Source of the DNA: Flavobacteriales bacterium
GTDB lineage: Bacteria; Bacteroidota; Bacteroidia; Flavobacteriales_D; Crocinitomicaceae
Assembly: GCA_947462255.1 (NCBI GenBank)
Contig: CANHOA010000007.1
Span: 62,001 to 126,000, forward strand
Length of the DNA stretch: 64,000 nucleotides
Direction: 5' to 3'
This document shows positions 41,839 to 50,041 of the stretch, one piece after another; the stretch's first letter is position 1; each line of letters starts with the position of its first letter. Made by a program: the position numbers and the translations under genes. Under the pieces are notes generated by a model. The model was not told where the DNA came from. It worked only from the letters and a program-made list of their open reading frames with translations, and ran no database searches.

Positions 41839-43196
41839 AAGGTATCATTTACGAGTTGCACGCCAAGATAATTCCAAGGCGTTATATTTTTTAGTTCATC
41901 TTTTAGCGCTGAAGAAATTGCGAGCGTATCAATGAAATCATGAACAGTATCTTTGGTTACTTTTTCATTTTTCCTAGTCAATTGTTTTAAAGCCTCGTAT
42001 GGCTTTTCGAATTGCTCTCTGCGTAAAATGGTTTGGATCGCCTCTGCAATTACTGCCCAATTATCCTCCAAATCTGCTTTTAATTTGGCTTCATTCAATA
42101 CCAACTTATCCAATCCTTTTAAAGTGGATAAAACTGAAATCAAACTATGCCCTAGCGGAACACCAATACTTCTCAAAACGGTAGAATCTGTTAAATCACG
42201 CTGTAATCGCGAGATCGGTAATTTAGCAGACAAATGTTCAAAAAGGGCATTGGCTATGCCTAAATTACCTTCTGAATTCTCAAAATCGATGGGGTTCACT
42301 TTGTGTGGCATCGCCGATGACCCAATCTCACCTTCTTTTAATTGCTGTTTGAAATAATCCATGGAAATGTAGGTCCACAAATCGCGATTTAAATCGATGA
42401 GTATGGTATTCATTCGTTTTAATGCATCGAGAAGAGCCGCTAAGGTATCGTAATGGTCAATTTGAGTGGTCGTTTGATTTCTCTTTAAACCTAATGAGTC
42501 CAAAAATGCATTGCTAAAATTGATCCAATCAGTACTTGGATAGGCGACATGATGAGCATTAAAATTACCGGTTGCCCCACCAAACTTTGCAGTGAAAGGT
42601 ATCGATTTGGCCACACGAAGCTGACCTGCTAATCGTTCTTCAAAAACTTGAATCTCTTTTCCCAATCTAGTTGGGGAAGCAGCTTGCCCATGCGTTCTTG
42701 CCAACATAGGAACATCTTTCCACTGTATGGCAAAAGCTCTTAATTTACCAATCACCTTTTCATATTCGGGGAAAATAACCTGCTCGAGGCCATCCTTTAA
42801 TGACAAGGGAATTGCGGTATTATTAATGTCTTGAGAGGTAAGTCCAAAATGAATGAATTCAGCATACTTTAACCATCCTTCCCCTTCAAATTTGTGTTTT
42901 AAAAAATATTCAACCGCCTTCACATCGTGATTGGTTACCTTCTCCGAATCTTTAATCCACTGGGCATCTGCCTCAGAAAAATCCTTGCACCAACCTCGCA
43001 TCAAAGCGATGCCACTTTTAGGGAAATCAGAAAGAGCTGGTAAAGGCAATTCACATAAGGCAATAAAATAGGAAACCTCAATAAAAACCCTGTATTTTAT
43101 CAGTCCAAATTCAGAAAAAAATGGCTGCAAGTTACTTGTTTTCGAATGGTAGCGACCATCTATTGGTGATATTGCTGTTAGTGGATTAAATTCCAT
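41835..43196 (-). CDS. purB: Adenylosuccinate lyase
   Basis: Fumarase/aspartase-superfamily lyase of 453 residues that cleaves SAICAR and adenylosuccinate in purine synthesis. The superfamily signature GSSAMPHKVNPIDFEN (with the catalytic Ser loop) is present, as are TSQDINNTAIPL and ARTHGQAASPTRLG. The opening FNPLTAISPIDGRYHSKT is typical of the E. coli-like, longer PurB group. It has a clear -7 box 35 bp upstream. The region between this gene and dapD has been expanded by an AT-rich segment carrying one gene. Confidence 0.97.
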   Translation of the reverse strand: MEFNPLTAISPIDGRYHSKTSNLQPFFSEFGLIKYRVFIEVSYFIALCELPLPALSDFPKSGIALMRGWCKDFSEADAQWIKDSEKVTNHDVKAVEYFLKHKFEGEGWLKYAEFIHFGLTSQDINNTAIPLSLKDGLEQVIFPEYEKVIGKLRAFAIQWKDVPMLARTHGQAASPTRLGKEIQVFEERLAGQLRVAKSIPFTAKFGGATGNFNAHHVAYPSTDWINFSNAFLDSLGLKRNQTTTQIDHYDTLAALLDALKRMNTILIDLNRDLWTYISMDYFKQQLKEGEIGSSAMPHKVNPIDFENSEGNLGIANALFEHLSAKLPISRLQRDLTDSTVLRSIGVPLGHSLISVLSTLKGLDKLVLNEAKLKADLEDNWAVIAEAIQTILRREQFEKPYEALKQLTRKNEKVTKDTVHDFIDTLAISSALKDELKNITPWNYLGVQLVNDTL

Positions 43197-43231
43197 GCGT
43201 GCTTATGAATTAACATCGTTTATTAAGCTCC

Positions 43232-43239
43232 CAAAGATA
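43232..43239 (-). promoter_or_regulatory. -7 box TATCTTTG of purB
   Basis: Exact TAnnTTTG match on the minus strand, ending 35 bp before the purB ATG at 43196. It lies only about 32 bp from the dapD-derived repeat. Confidence 0.6.
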
Positions 43240-43271
43240 CGCTTAAAGGTTGATATTAGGAAGGAATCAGA

Positions 43272-43299
43272 ATTAAATCGCTAGATTATGTTCACGAAG
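43272..43299 (-). repeat. Detached copy of the dapD 3' end (28 nt)
   Basis: Identical over 28 nt to 44616-44643, which holds the last codons of dapD (minus strand ...Leu-Arg-Glu-His-Asn-Leu-Ala-Ile-stop). Core CTAGATTATGTTCACGAAG. Beyond the 28 nt the two sites differ. It marks one edge of the probable insertion. Confidence 0.9.
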
Positions 43300-43350
43300 A
43301 ATTAATGAATCGACACAAAGTGAACGCTGAACGACTCGCTAAGGAAGGCT

Positions 43351-43425
43351 AAAAACAAGGGATAGTGAAACAAATACTGCATTTATGCATACACTTAACA
43401 AACCGCTTGTTTCACCCTTGTTTTT
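43351..43425 (-). terminator. Long imperfect hairpin, possible terminator of the orphan gene
   Basis: AAAAACAAGG (43351-43360) and GTGAAACAA (43365-43373) pair with TTGTTTCAC (43407-43415) and CCTTGTTTTT (43416-43425): 19 bp in all with a 4-nt bulge and a 33-nt loop that itself holds TGCAT-TT-ATGCA. Read on the minus strand it ends in T residues and lies about 50 bp after the stop of the 43478-44560 gene. Confidence 0.65.
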
Positions 43426-43477
43426 TATATTTTCTGAAGCTGTTGTGAGAATGACGAAGCCGACTTTTGCAGTTTGA

Positions 43478-44560
43478 TTACCGTGATTGTTCCACCTTGA
43501 AATTTGGTATTAATTGAGGATTGATTTTTTCTATTTCAGACGTGCAAAACAACAATTGATTATAACTCAAAGAACTTTCAACTTTAAATATATTCATTAA
43601 GGTAAAGAAACAAAACAAACGTAATTTGTTCTTTTTAACTAAAATCATAAAATCTAATAATTTCTTATTAAATGTATCTAATGATTCTGAATCGTATTTT
43701 GAATATACATTAATACGAATAAAATTTTCAATTAATACAAACAAGTCATTGTATGAATTGAATTCATAACCTATTGACTTGAACGAATTATGAAATTTTT
43801 GAATTTCATCAATATGATTGGGGTTTTTCTTAAATGCAGAGATAACACAAAGTTCTAATTCTTGAAAATCCAATAATTGATCTATTTCTATAAAGTTTTC
43901 GAATAAAATATCACCAAACATATAGAAATTAAAAGCATCAATACTGGACAAGCCATAATTATATACGGCAAAAAAAGCATTATAAAGTTTAAAATATTCA
44001 ACATTATTTAGATTAATATCAGAGAGTGATTCTAAATAATATGCTGTATTATATAAATCATGAATCTTGTTGTCTCGGTATACTATTGCTTTGTACTTCA
44101 CAAAAAAATGTTCATAATATTTGAATATATTCTCAATAGTACTTTTATAATCAGATGTTTGTGAAATAACAATAGGAGTAAACATGTTCAATAAGTTATT
44201 TTCTAATTGACTGATTTTATAATCCCTGATAAGTTTGATGTCTTTTTGAGTTGTTGAATATTCATAACCTAATCTTATAGAAGATAGGGTTTGCAGGTTC
44301 CCTAAATGAATGAATTTTGAATCTTTAAAAAATAAATTTGTTTTGCTCAGTTCATATTCTTGCACTTCAGAGGTTAAATCCTTAAGCTCAATAAGATCGC
44401 AATGAACAATCGAATCGATTTTATCAATAAGGAATCCTGATTCATAAAAAGCATTAGAAGAAGCATTTTTATAAAGGCGATAGGCTGCTAATCCAGATGA
44501 TGTTGAGGCGAAATCTCCAATTTTAAATAATCCTTGTAATAATCTAGTTAAAACACTCAT
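43478..44560 (-). CDS. Orphan AT-rich gene of unknown function inside the dapD-purB interval
   Basis: Protein of 360 residues (MSVLTRLLQGLFKIGDFAST) that I do not recognise. It is rich in Ile, Asn, Lys, Phe and Tyr, mostly helical in pattern (LLDFQELELCVISAFKKN, LIENFIRINVY), with no signal peptide, no clear membrane segment and no catalytic motif. Base composition is far more AT-rich than dapD or purB. No TAnnTTTG box is found upstream. It is the only gene between the duplicated dapD ends and is best read as recently acquired cargo. A defence, toxin or phage-related role is possible but nothing in the sequence proves it. Confidence 0.75.
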   Translation of the reverse strand: MSVLTRLLQGLFKIGDFASTSSGLAAYRLYKNASSNAFYESGFLIDKIDSIVHCDLIELKDLTSEVQEYELSKTNLFFKDSKFIHLGNLQTLSSIRLGYEYSTTQKDIKLIRDYKISQLENNLLNMFTPIVISQTSDYKSTIENIFKYYEHFFVKYKAIVYRDNKIHDLYNTAYYLESLSDINLNNVEYFKLYNAFFAVYNYGLSSIDAFNFYMFGDILFENFIEIDQLLDFQELELCVISAFKKNPNHIDEIQKFHNSFKSIGYEFNSYNDLFVLIENFIRINVYSKYDSESLDTFNKKLLDFMILVKKNKLRLFCFFTLMNIFKVESSLSYNQLLFCTSEIEKINPQLIPNFKVEQSR

Positions 44561-44615
44561 AAATTCTCTGTTAAAATCCCAATCTGATTTTTAAAATGGT
44601 TCTAATAAGCCTTAC

Positions 44616-44643
44616 ATTAAATCGCTAGATTATGTTCACGAAG
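44616..44643 (-). repeat. dapD 3' end, native copy of the 28-nt duplication
   Basis: The last 27 nt of dapD including its stop codon plus one flanking base. Identical to 43272-43299, 1344 bp away in the same orientation. Confidence 0.9.
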
Positions 44644-45423
44644 TACTTGATTCAAGGATGTTTTTAGATCAGTCGACGCTTTTCGTTGCCCAATAATAAG
44701 GGCGCATGGAACCTGATATTCACCTGCCGGAAATTGTTTTTTATAGGTACCTGGAATTACCACACTCCTTGGCGGAACAAATCCCTTATATTCAATTGGG
44801 TTTTCTCCTGTTACATCAATCACTTTAGTAGAATTCGTAAGCACGACATTGGCACCTAAAACTGCTTCTTTGCAAACCCTAGCCCCTTCTACAACGATGC
44901 AACGAGATCCAATAAATGCATTATCTTCAATAATGACAGGAGAAGCTTGAAGAGGTTCTAATACGCCGCCAATTCCAACGCCACCACTTAAATGAACATT
45001 TTTGCCAATTTGCGCACAGCTACCAACTGTTGCCCATGTATCCACCATCGTTCCTGCATCAATGAATGCCCCAATGTTTACAAAAGATGGCATCAAGATA
45101 ACACCAGAAGAGATATATGCCCCATAACGAGCAATCGCACCAGGAACAACACGCACACCTTGCGATTTATAATCAGACTTTAAAGCCATTTTATCATAAA
45201 ATTCTAGAGGACCAACTTCAAAAACTTCCATCTGACGAATCGGAAAATAAAGAACAACTGCTTTCTTAACCCAATCATTAATGATCCAAGAGTCGTCGCT
45301 AGGTTCAGCTACGCGCAACAATCCTTTATCGAGTTGGTCGATAACAGCTTCTATTGCTTTTATTATTTCTGGATTTTGCAACATAGCTCTATCTTCCCAA
45401 GCAGCTTCAATTAGTTCTTTCAT
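44617..45423 (-). CDS. dapD: 2,3,4,5-tetrahydropyridine-2,6-dicarboxylate N-succinyltransferase
   Basis: Hexapeptide acyltransferase of 268 residues for the succinylase branch of lysine and meso-diaminopimelate synthesis. An N-terminal helical domain (about 1-95) precedes a left-handed beta-helix (about 100-230) with MPSFVNIGAFIDAGTMVDTW and GVGIGGVLEPLQASPVIIED, the family core. The C-terminus ends REHNLAI as in relatives, so the gene is intact despite the duplication of its 3' end. A -7 box lies 16 bp upstream. The MFS gene upstream on the same strand ends 85 bp away. Confidence 0.97.
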   Translation of the reverse strand: MKELIEAAWEDRAMLQNPEIIKAIEAVIDQLDKGLLRVAEPSDDSWIINDWVKKAVVLYFPIRQMEVFEVGPLEFYDKMALKSDYKSQGVRVVPGAIARYGAYISSGVILMPSFVNIGAFIDAGTMVDTWATVGSCAQIGKNVHLSGGVGIGGVLEPLQASPVIIEDNAFIGSRCIVVEGARVCKEAVLGANVVLTNSTKVIDVTGENPIEYKGFVPPRSVVIPGTYKKQFPAGEYQVPCALIIGQRKASTDLKTSLNQVLREHNLAI

Positions 45424-45439
45424 GATGGAAAATTTTAAG

Positions 45440-45447
45440 CAAAAATA
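45440..45447 (-). promoter_or_regulatory. -7 box TATTTTTG of dapD
   Basis: Exact TAnnTTTG match on the minus strand ending 16 bp before the dapD ATG at 45423. Confidence 0.6.
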
Positions 45448-45508
45448 TACTTTTTAGAAGGGGTATTGATTCCCAAAGATTGATTTAACATTAAATAATA
45501 ATTAATTC

Positions 45509-46855
45509 TTAGATGTTGGTTGAATTAAGCCTATCAGATTTTGGCACGAATAACAACAAGATAAATCCAGCAACAAAAAATACGATTAGCGCCAAAATTG
45601 ACGTTCGAATATCCAAATACCCTTCAATTATTCCAAAAGTAAGCGTTCCAATCGCTAAACCAATTTTTTCCGCTAGATCGAAAAAACTAAAATAAGAGGT
45701 GATATCGTTTGTTTGTGGCAATAATTTGGAATAGGTTGACCTTGATACCGATTGAATTCCTCCCATTACTAATCCAACAACAGCAGCTGCAATATAAAAT
45801 TGCCAAGGCTCATAAACGACACTAAAAACAGCCACGCATAAACCAATCCATATTAAGATTGAAATGCCAATTGTTTTAATGTTTCCAATAACGGATGATA
45901 TTTTTGACATCAAAAATGCGCCAGCAATACCCAAAAATTGAATAATTAATATGCTAATAATTAGATCCGATGATTTAATTCCTCTAATTTCCTTATTCGC
46001 AAATGCTACAGCCATTACCATGATCGTTTGCACCGCCATGTTGTACATAAAATAACTGGCTAAAAATCGTCTTAAATGAATATTCGCTTTAATTTCACAT
46101 GCTACTTTTCTAAGTTCTACAAATCCTTTTAGGAAAATATTTCCTTTTGTTTTAGCGCTTGTCGGAACCGTTTTTGGAAGATGATAAAAGGAATACGTTG
46201 CGAAAGCAATCCACCATAAACTAACCAATGGAAAGGCAAACTTAATTGGAATAGTTTTCGTGAAAACGGTTAGAATGAGTATAATAATTAATAATAGGGA
46301 ACTTCCAAAGTAGCCCATTGAAAATCCCCTAGCACTAATCTTATCGTGGTCACGATAATCAGCGATTTCAGGCAAATACGAATTGTAGTAAACCAAACTT
46401 CCCCAAAACCCTATACTCCCAATAAACAGTGGTAAAATGGTGATTCCGAGTTCAAATGGCGTACCATCAACACCATGATTATCCGCACTAAAAAAGTATA
46501 ATAAGCCAGAAGCGATCGCTCCCATGTAACAAAAGAATTGCATGAATAATTTACGTTTACCGCCTGCATCCGCAATACCTGAAAGTATAGGCGATAACAA
46601 AGCGACAATGATGTATGATAGCGAAATTAAGTAGGCATAAAATTCAGTGTTTTTAAATTCTATTCCTAAAAATGAAATAATATCATAGGTCGTTTTTCCA
46701 CTAACAGGATCCTTAATACTCGTATTTACTTCATAGAGTATTGGAAAAATAGCCGAACTAATTATCAATGGGTAAACCGAATTAGCCCAATCATACATTA
46801 CCCATGCTCGAATGGTTTTTTTATCGTCTTTTTTTACAGTAGTAAGAGTATCCAT
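45509..46855 (-). CDS. MFS transporter, UMF1/Atg22-like
   Basis: Inner-membrane transporter of 448 residues with about twelve hydrophobic segments. The opening KKTIRAWVMYDWANSVYPLI, with the AWxxYDWANS motif, and the later GGIQSVSRSTYSKLLP place it in the UMF1 branch of the major facilitator superfamily, related to the yeast vacuolar amino-acid effluxer Atg22. The substrate in bacteria is not established; amino-acid or small-metabolite export is the usual guess. It is separated by 85 bp from dapD downstream and by a gene-poor stretch upstream, so it is probably monocistronic. Confidence 0.9.
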   Translation of the reverse strand: MDTLTTVKKDDKKTIRAWVMYDWANSVYPLIISSAIFPILYEVNTSIKDPVSGKTTYDIISFLGIEFKNTEFYAYLISLSYIIVALLSPILSGIADAGGKRKLFMQFFCYMGAIASGLLYFFSADNHGVDGTPFELGITILPLFIGSIGFWGSLVYYNSYLPEIADYRDHDKISARGFSMGYFGSSLLLIIILILTVFTKTIPIKFAFPLVSLWWIAFATYSFYHLPKTVPTSAKTKGNIFLKGFVELRKVACEIKANIHLRRFLASYFMYNMAVQTIMVMAVAFANKEIRGIKSSDLIISILIIQFLGIAGAFLMSKISSVIGNIKTIGISILIWIGLCVAVFSVVYEPWQFYIAAAVVGLVMGGIQSVSRSTYSKLLPQTNDITSYFSFFDLAEKIGLAIGTLTFGIIEGYLDIRTSILALIVFFVAGFILLLFVPKSDRLNSTNI

Positions 46856-47082
46856 TTTCTTGAATCAATTAATAAAATTTCATTGCGATTTTTCCGCTAA
46901 AACTACAAAAGAAATTAACATCTTACTACTTCAAATTTTTCCTAAACATTTAAAACAACATTATGATTGCAAAAATCTACTTGGCGAGTTCAATTAATAA
47001 AATAAAATAAAATTAGTACCTTAGCATTAAACTTATCTGATTAAACAGAAAAGTTAGTTAACTCCAAATACCTGTAATTGAA

Positions 47083-47319
47083 ATGGAAACATGCGAAAAT
47101 AAAGGTCAAAACGAATCGCAACTTCAGCGAATGTCAGTATTAATAGGTGCAATTTTCACCTCATTATTTTATGTGATTTTGCGATGCAACGACATTGAAC
47201 TTACATTTATAGACAAGTTTTGGTGCTCTATTCCTATTTTTAGTAGTTTGATAATCACAGATAGATGCATTATCAAAAGATTAATCAATTTAATATTAAC
47301 AAAAAAAATAAAAGTATGA
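47083..47319 (+). CDS. Doubtful small membrane protein
   Basis: Possible 78-residue protein (METCENKGQNESQLQRMSVL) with two hydrophobic stretches (SVLIGAIFTSLFYVIL about 18-33 and WCSIPIFSSLIITD about 47-60) and a basic C-terminus. It is supported only by length, an ATG start, the imperfect -7 box at 47017-47024 and an ATGA overlap with a second tiny frame. Composition is the AT-rich background, so it may be chance. No family recognised. Confidence 0.3.
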   Translation: METCENKGQNESQLQRMSVLIGAIFTSLFYVILRCNDIELTFIDKFWCSIPIFSSLIITDRCIIKRLINLILTKKIKV

Positions 47320-47381
47320 TTGAACTTGCAGTAGCTATTTGCATTGGTCTTTGCCTTTTTAGGTGTTGTTGCGGAAGATAA
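47316..47381 (+). CDS. Doubtful 21-residue cysteine-rich micro-ORF
   Basis: ATG overlaps the TGA of the 78-residue frame (ATGA). The product would be a short hydrophobic helix ending LFRCCCGR. Such a peptide could be membrane-bound, but the frame is too short to be sure of anything. Confidence 0.2.
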   Translation: MIELAVAICIGLCLFRCCCGR

Positions 47382-47530
47382 TTCCACAGCCTAAAAAACT
47401 ACTTAATTATTAATCCGAACTTTTATAGTGCTTTAAGTGTAAGGCTTCATTTTTTGTTTTACTAGAACAAAATTTGGACTAATTCAAAAATAGTTTCCTT
47501 TTAAAATGCCTTTTCATTTGCCTGAATAAA

Positions 47531-47746
47531 TCAATGGCCTTCACAATGAACTACATAAGTTCCAGTTGTATCCGTAAATGATCCTAGCGTCTCTAGGTCT
47601 TTTAAATCATCGCCACAAAATTCTCCCAAAACAACTTCTAGTCCGCCTTTATCGTAGTGGCATTCAGAACATTTGTTTTTATTACAAGAACTAGTTAATG
47701 TAACAAAGGAAATTGCTGCGGCAAATAATAAAAGGTTAGTTTTCAT
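47531..47746 (-). CDS. Small cysteine-rich lipoprotein coupled to a TonB receptor gene
   Basis: Protein of 71 residues. Residues 1-20 are a signal with lipobox LTSSC, so the mature lipoprotein starts at Cys21. The remaining 51 residues hold four more cysteines and two histidines (NKCSECHYDKGG, GEFCGDD, VVHCEGH), a pattern suited to metal binding or disulfides. I do not know the family. The ATG lies 11 bp inside the 3' end of the TonB receptor gene, so translation is coupled. With the divergent Fur/Zur-type regulator, a role in binding a metal handed over by the receptor is a reasonable inference, not shown. Confidence 0.78.
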   Translation of the reverse strand: MKTNLLLFAAAISFVTLTSSCNKNKCSECHYDKGGLEVVLGEFCGDDLKDLETLGSFTDTTGTYVVHCEGH

Positions 47747-49982
47747 TGTTTTTGTTTTTAAGTTTATAATTAATCAAATAGTTAAAAGATAGGTATACGC
47801 TTCTTCCAGGAGAAGGCATACTTATATTTTTTAAACGGGAAAGATGATCGATGTATCGTGCATTAAATAAGTTTCTAAGGCCAACATTTAGCGTCAACCG
47901 CTCGGTTCTACCAAGAGAAATTAGCATTCCTAGGTCAAATAAATGATATAAATTCGATGGGGTTTCATTAAAAGCGACCTGATTTTGAGCGCCAAGTAAA
48001 GTGGATTGCAGGTGCAAATCTTTGAGACGTATCTTTTTTCCTAATTCAAATTCGTATTTGAGGGAATTCATTAATCTTGGCTGGGGAATTAAGGAAACCG
48101 AACTATCATTTCCTGTAAAGGGTCGAATGTAGGATGCAGATATTTCCCAGTGTAATTTATGGGCAAAGTGAGGGTGAAAATGATAAGCAATATCGCCTCC
48201 TAGAAACAAAACTTTTGGAGCTTGCTGATAGATAAAAACTGGCATTCCACCAACCATAGAATCAATGGGTTGAATAAAAATATAATTATCGATAAGGTTA
48301 GCAAACGGATTTAAAGTAAGGGCACCATGCTCTTGGTTGTGTTCAAATGTGATATCAAGCTGAACAGCCTTTTCCGAAATTAAATTTCTATTCCCTATTT
48401 CATAGCGCAACGCACCATGATGATATCCATCGGATAGTAATTCCGTTAAATGAGGAGCTCGATAACCTGTCGAAAAATTAGTTCTAAATATAAATTCGTT
48501 TTTAGAAAATACGGCTCCTACACTTCCATTTAATCCACTGTAATTGAAATCTGTAAGTCCATATAAACTTTCATCAATTCCAAAAATCGTTCTTAAGTCG
48601 TAACGAACCCCTGATTGCAACACCCAAAATCCTTTGCTCCACGTAACTGTTGAATAAACACCGAAGTCAAATGTATTGGAATTAGGAATCAAGGTATCGG
48701 AAGCATTAGCAGCATTTCTATTGAGCTGAAACATGCTTTGAGTTCCTGTAATCCATTTCAAATTGTCCCATTTTTTAACAGAGAATTTGGTGTTTACTAT
48801 AAAATTTTGGAGAAGCATGCTCAAAGAGGGAACGGTAAACTTTTCGTCGTATTCTATCAACCTATTGGCAGTATAACCCATTAGTAGCTGCACATCCATA
48901 TTTTTCCTATACCAATTGGATGTTTGATGAGCGAGGTAATTGCGAAAAAATTGAGAAGGCAGTGAATACCTTCGAGATTGTAATTCAACTTGAAAAGATG
49001 CTGGAGTTGCCAATGAGTCATGTGTATGTCCAGGAATCCCAGCAATTCTATGATCCATAATCATACGCCATTGATGCAAGCTTTTTTTTCCTTTAAAAGA
49101 TATACTCCCCTTCATGGCGAGGGAATTAAAACGAGAATTCTTTGCGAATAGTCCGCTAGGGATTTGAAAATCGGCATGGTTGGCGTAACTACCTCCCAAT
49201 AACCACCTCCAGTTTCTATAAGACTGTTTAATTAAAAGACGAGATTCTGCTCCCATGGTGTTTTGATTGAGGTTTGTTTGAAATTGTACCTCAGCGGTAT
49301 TTACAGCAGCGAATGGAACATCTAAAAGGGAAACCACACCTCCCAAGGCATCTGCACCATATATTAAACTAGCAGGTCCTTTAATTATCTCTGCAGTACC
49401 AATACCTAATTCTGATAATCCCATACCATGATCACCCCCCCACTGTTGTCCCTCTAAACGAAGTCCATTAACCAAGGTAATTACGCGCATTCCTTGCATT
49501 CCTCGCACAACAGGTTTAGAGATACCATTTCCCAATGAAGATGAATAAACACCTGGAATTCGACCGATTAATTCGCCAAGGTTTAAGGCAGGAATTTGGT
49601 TTAAATCGTTAATTTTTCGCGATTCAATGTGGAAAGGATTTTTGTTTTGGGTTACAGTAGAACCACTCGACACTGTAACTTCTTGCAAATCTAAATGCAT
49701 TGGGCTTAGGGTAATAACAAGAGAAGGCGTAAGCACTATTTTTTGCAAAATACTTTTATACCCTGTGGCAAAAATTCGAATTTGACACGATTTCATGTCA
49801 TTTTCAAAAATGATTATTTTACCAAAATCATTGGTTTTAAAACTTTGATCGGTCTCCAAAATAAAAAGTTGGGCGCCTATGATTGGCTCTTTAGTCTTTT
49901 CATCTAATAAGGTAATTTCTACCCCTTGAGCGAAAGAGAAACTGGAGACTAAACCTAAAAAAAACAAGAAAATAAATTTCAT
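47736..49982 (-). CDS. TonB-dependent receptor, probably for a metal or metal complex
   Basis: Outer-membrane receptor of 748 residues. Signal peptide 1-18 (ending SSFSFAQ), a carboxypeptidase-like domain (about 20-100), a plug (about 115-225) containing NGISKPVVRGMQGMRVITLV and QWGGDHGMGLSELGIG, and a beta-barrel to the C-terminus. The plug motifs GISKPVVRG and QQWGxxHG are, as I recall, typical of ZnuD-like and related metal-scavenging receptors. Control by the divergent Fur/Zur-type gene is supported by an operator-like repeat on its predicted promoter. It is followed by a coupled cysteine-rich lipoprotein. Zinc is the first guess for the substrate; iron or heme remain possible. Confidence 0.9.
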   Translation of the reverse strand: MKFIFLFFLGLVSSFSFAQGVEITLLDEKTKEPIIGAQLFILETDQSFKTNDFGKIIIFENDMKSCQIRIFATGYKSILQKIVLTPSLVITLSPMHLDLQEVTVSSGSTVTQNKNPFHIESRKINDLNQIPALNLGELIGRIPGVYSSSLGNGISKPVVRGMQGMRVITLVNGLRLEGQQWGGDHGMGLSELGIGTAEIIKGPASLIYGADALGGVVSLLDVPFAAVNTAEVQFQTNLNQNTMGAESRLLIKQSYRNWRWLLGGSYANHADFQIPSGLFAKNSRFNSLAMKGSISFKGKKSLHQWRMIMDHRIAGIPGHTHDSLATPASFQVELQSRRYSLPSQFFRNYLAHQTSNWYRKNMDVQLLMGYTANRLIEYDEKFTVPSLSMLLQNFIVNTKFSVKKWDNLKWITGTQSMFQLNRNAANASDTLIPNSNTFDFGVYSTVTWSKGFWVLQSGVRYDLRTIFGIDESLYGLTDFNYSGLNGSVGAVFSKNEFIFRTNFSTGYRAPHLTELLSDGYHHGALRYEIGNRNLISEKAVQLDITFEHNQEHGALTLNPFANLIDNYIFIQPIDSMVGGMPVFIYQQAPKVLFLGGDIAYHFHPHFAHKLHWEISASYIRPFTGNDSSVSLIPQPRLMNSLKYEFELGKKIRLKDLHLQSTLLGAQNQVAFNETPSNLYHLFDLGMLISLGRTERLTLNVGLRNLFNARYIDHLSRLKNISMPSPGRSVYLSFNYLINYKLKNKNNEN

Positions 49983-50003
49983 TTTTTTCTACTAATTTTT
50001 ATT

Positions 50004-50026
50004 TGCAACTTTGATGCGATTACAAA
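50004..50026. promoter_or_regulatory. Operator-like repeat, copy A, over the receptor promoter
   Basis: TGCAACTTTGATGCG followed by ATTACAAA. It matches copy B (50040-50062) at 20 of 23 positions. It covers the predicted start of transcription of the TonB receptor, whose -7 box is at 50030-50023 on the minus strand. Confidence 0.7.
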
Positions 50027-50030
50027 CATA
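50023..50030 (-). promoter_or_regulatory. -7 box TATGTTTG of the TonB receptor operon
   Basis: Exact TAnnTTTG match on the minus strand, 40 bp before the receptor ATG at 49982, overlapping operator copy A. Confidence 0.6.
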
Positions 50031-50033
50031 CTA

Positions 50034-50041
50034 TAATTATG
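50034..50041 (+). promoter_or_regulatory. Possible -7 box TAATTATG of the Fur-family gene
   Basis: Matches TAnnTTTG at seven of eight positions and ends 28 bp before the ATG at 50070. Operator copy B covers its start region, consistent with autoregulation. Confidence 0.45.

Larger units (their letters stand above)
43300..44615. mobile_element. Candidate single-gene insertion at the dapD 3' end
   Basis: About 1.3 kb of markedly AT-rich DNA lies between the two copies of the dapD 3' end. Hand counts of two 60-nt lines inside gave 18% and 30% G+C, against 43% for one line of dapD. It carries one orphan gene and a long imperfect hairpin. Collapsing the two repeats would restore dapD directly upstream of the purB promoter. 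No integrase, transposase or terminal inverted repeat is visible, so the mover, if any, acted from elsewhere; recombination with foreign DNA carrying a dapD tail is an alternative. Confidence 0.5.
46856..47530 (+). other. Gene-poor interval with only doubtful small frames
   Basis: Very AT-rich stretch between two minus-strand genes. It contains two overlapping short plus-strand frames (47083-47319 and 47316-47381), listed separately with low confidence, and a near-consensus -7 box TACCTTAG (47017-47024). No tRNA-like fold, strong terminator or shared repeat was recognised. Confidence 0.6.

Noticed and set aside
43300-43430. Integron attC-like cassette site beside the orphan gene
   Set aside because: The expected conserved core boxes (RYYYAAC and GTTRRRY in inverted arrangement) could not be found, and no integron integrase is present.
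47169-47387. A 72-residue minus-strand frame in the gap before the lipoprotein
   Set aside because: It mirrors the AT-rich plus-strand frames, has no promoter and no family signal.
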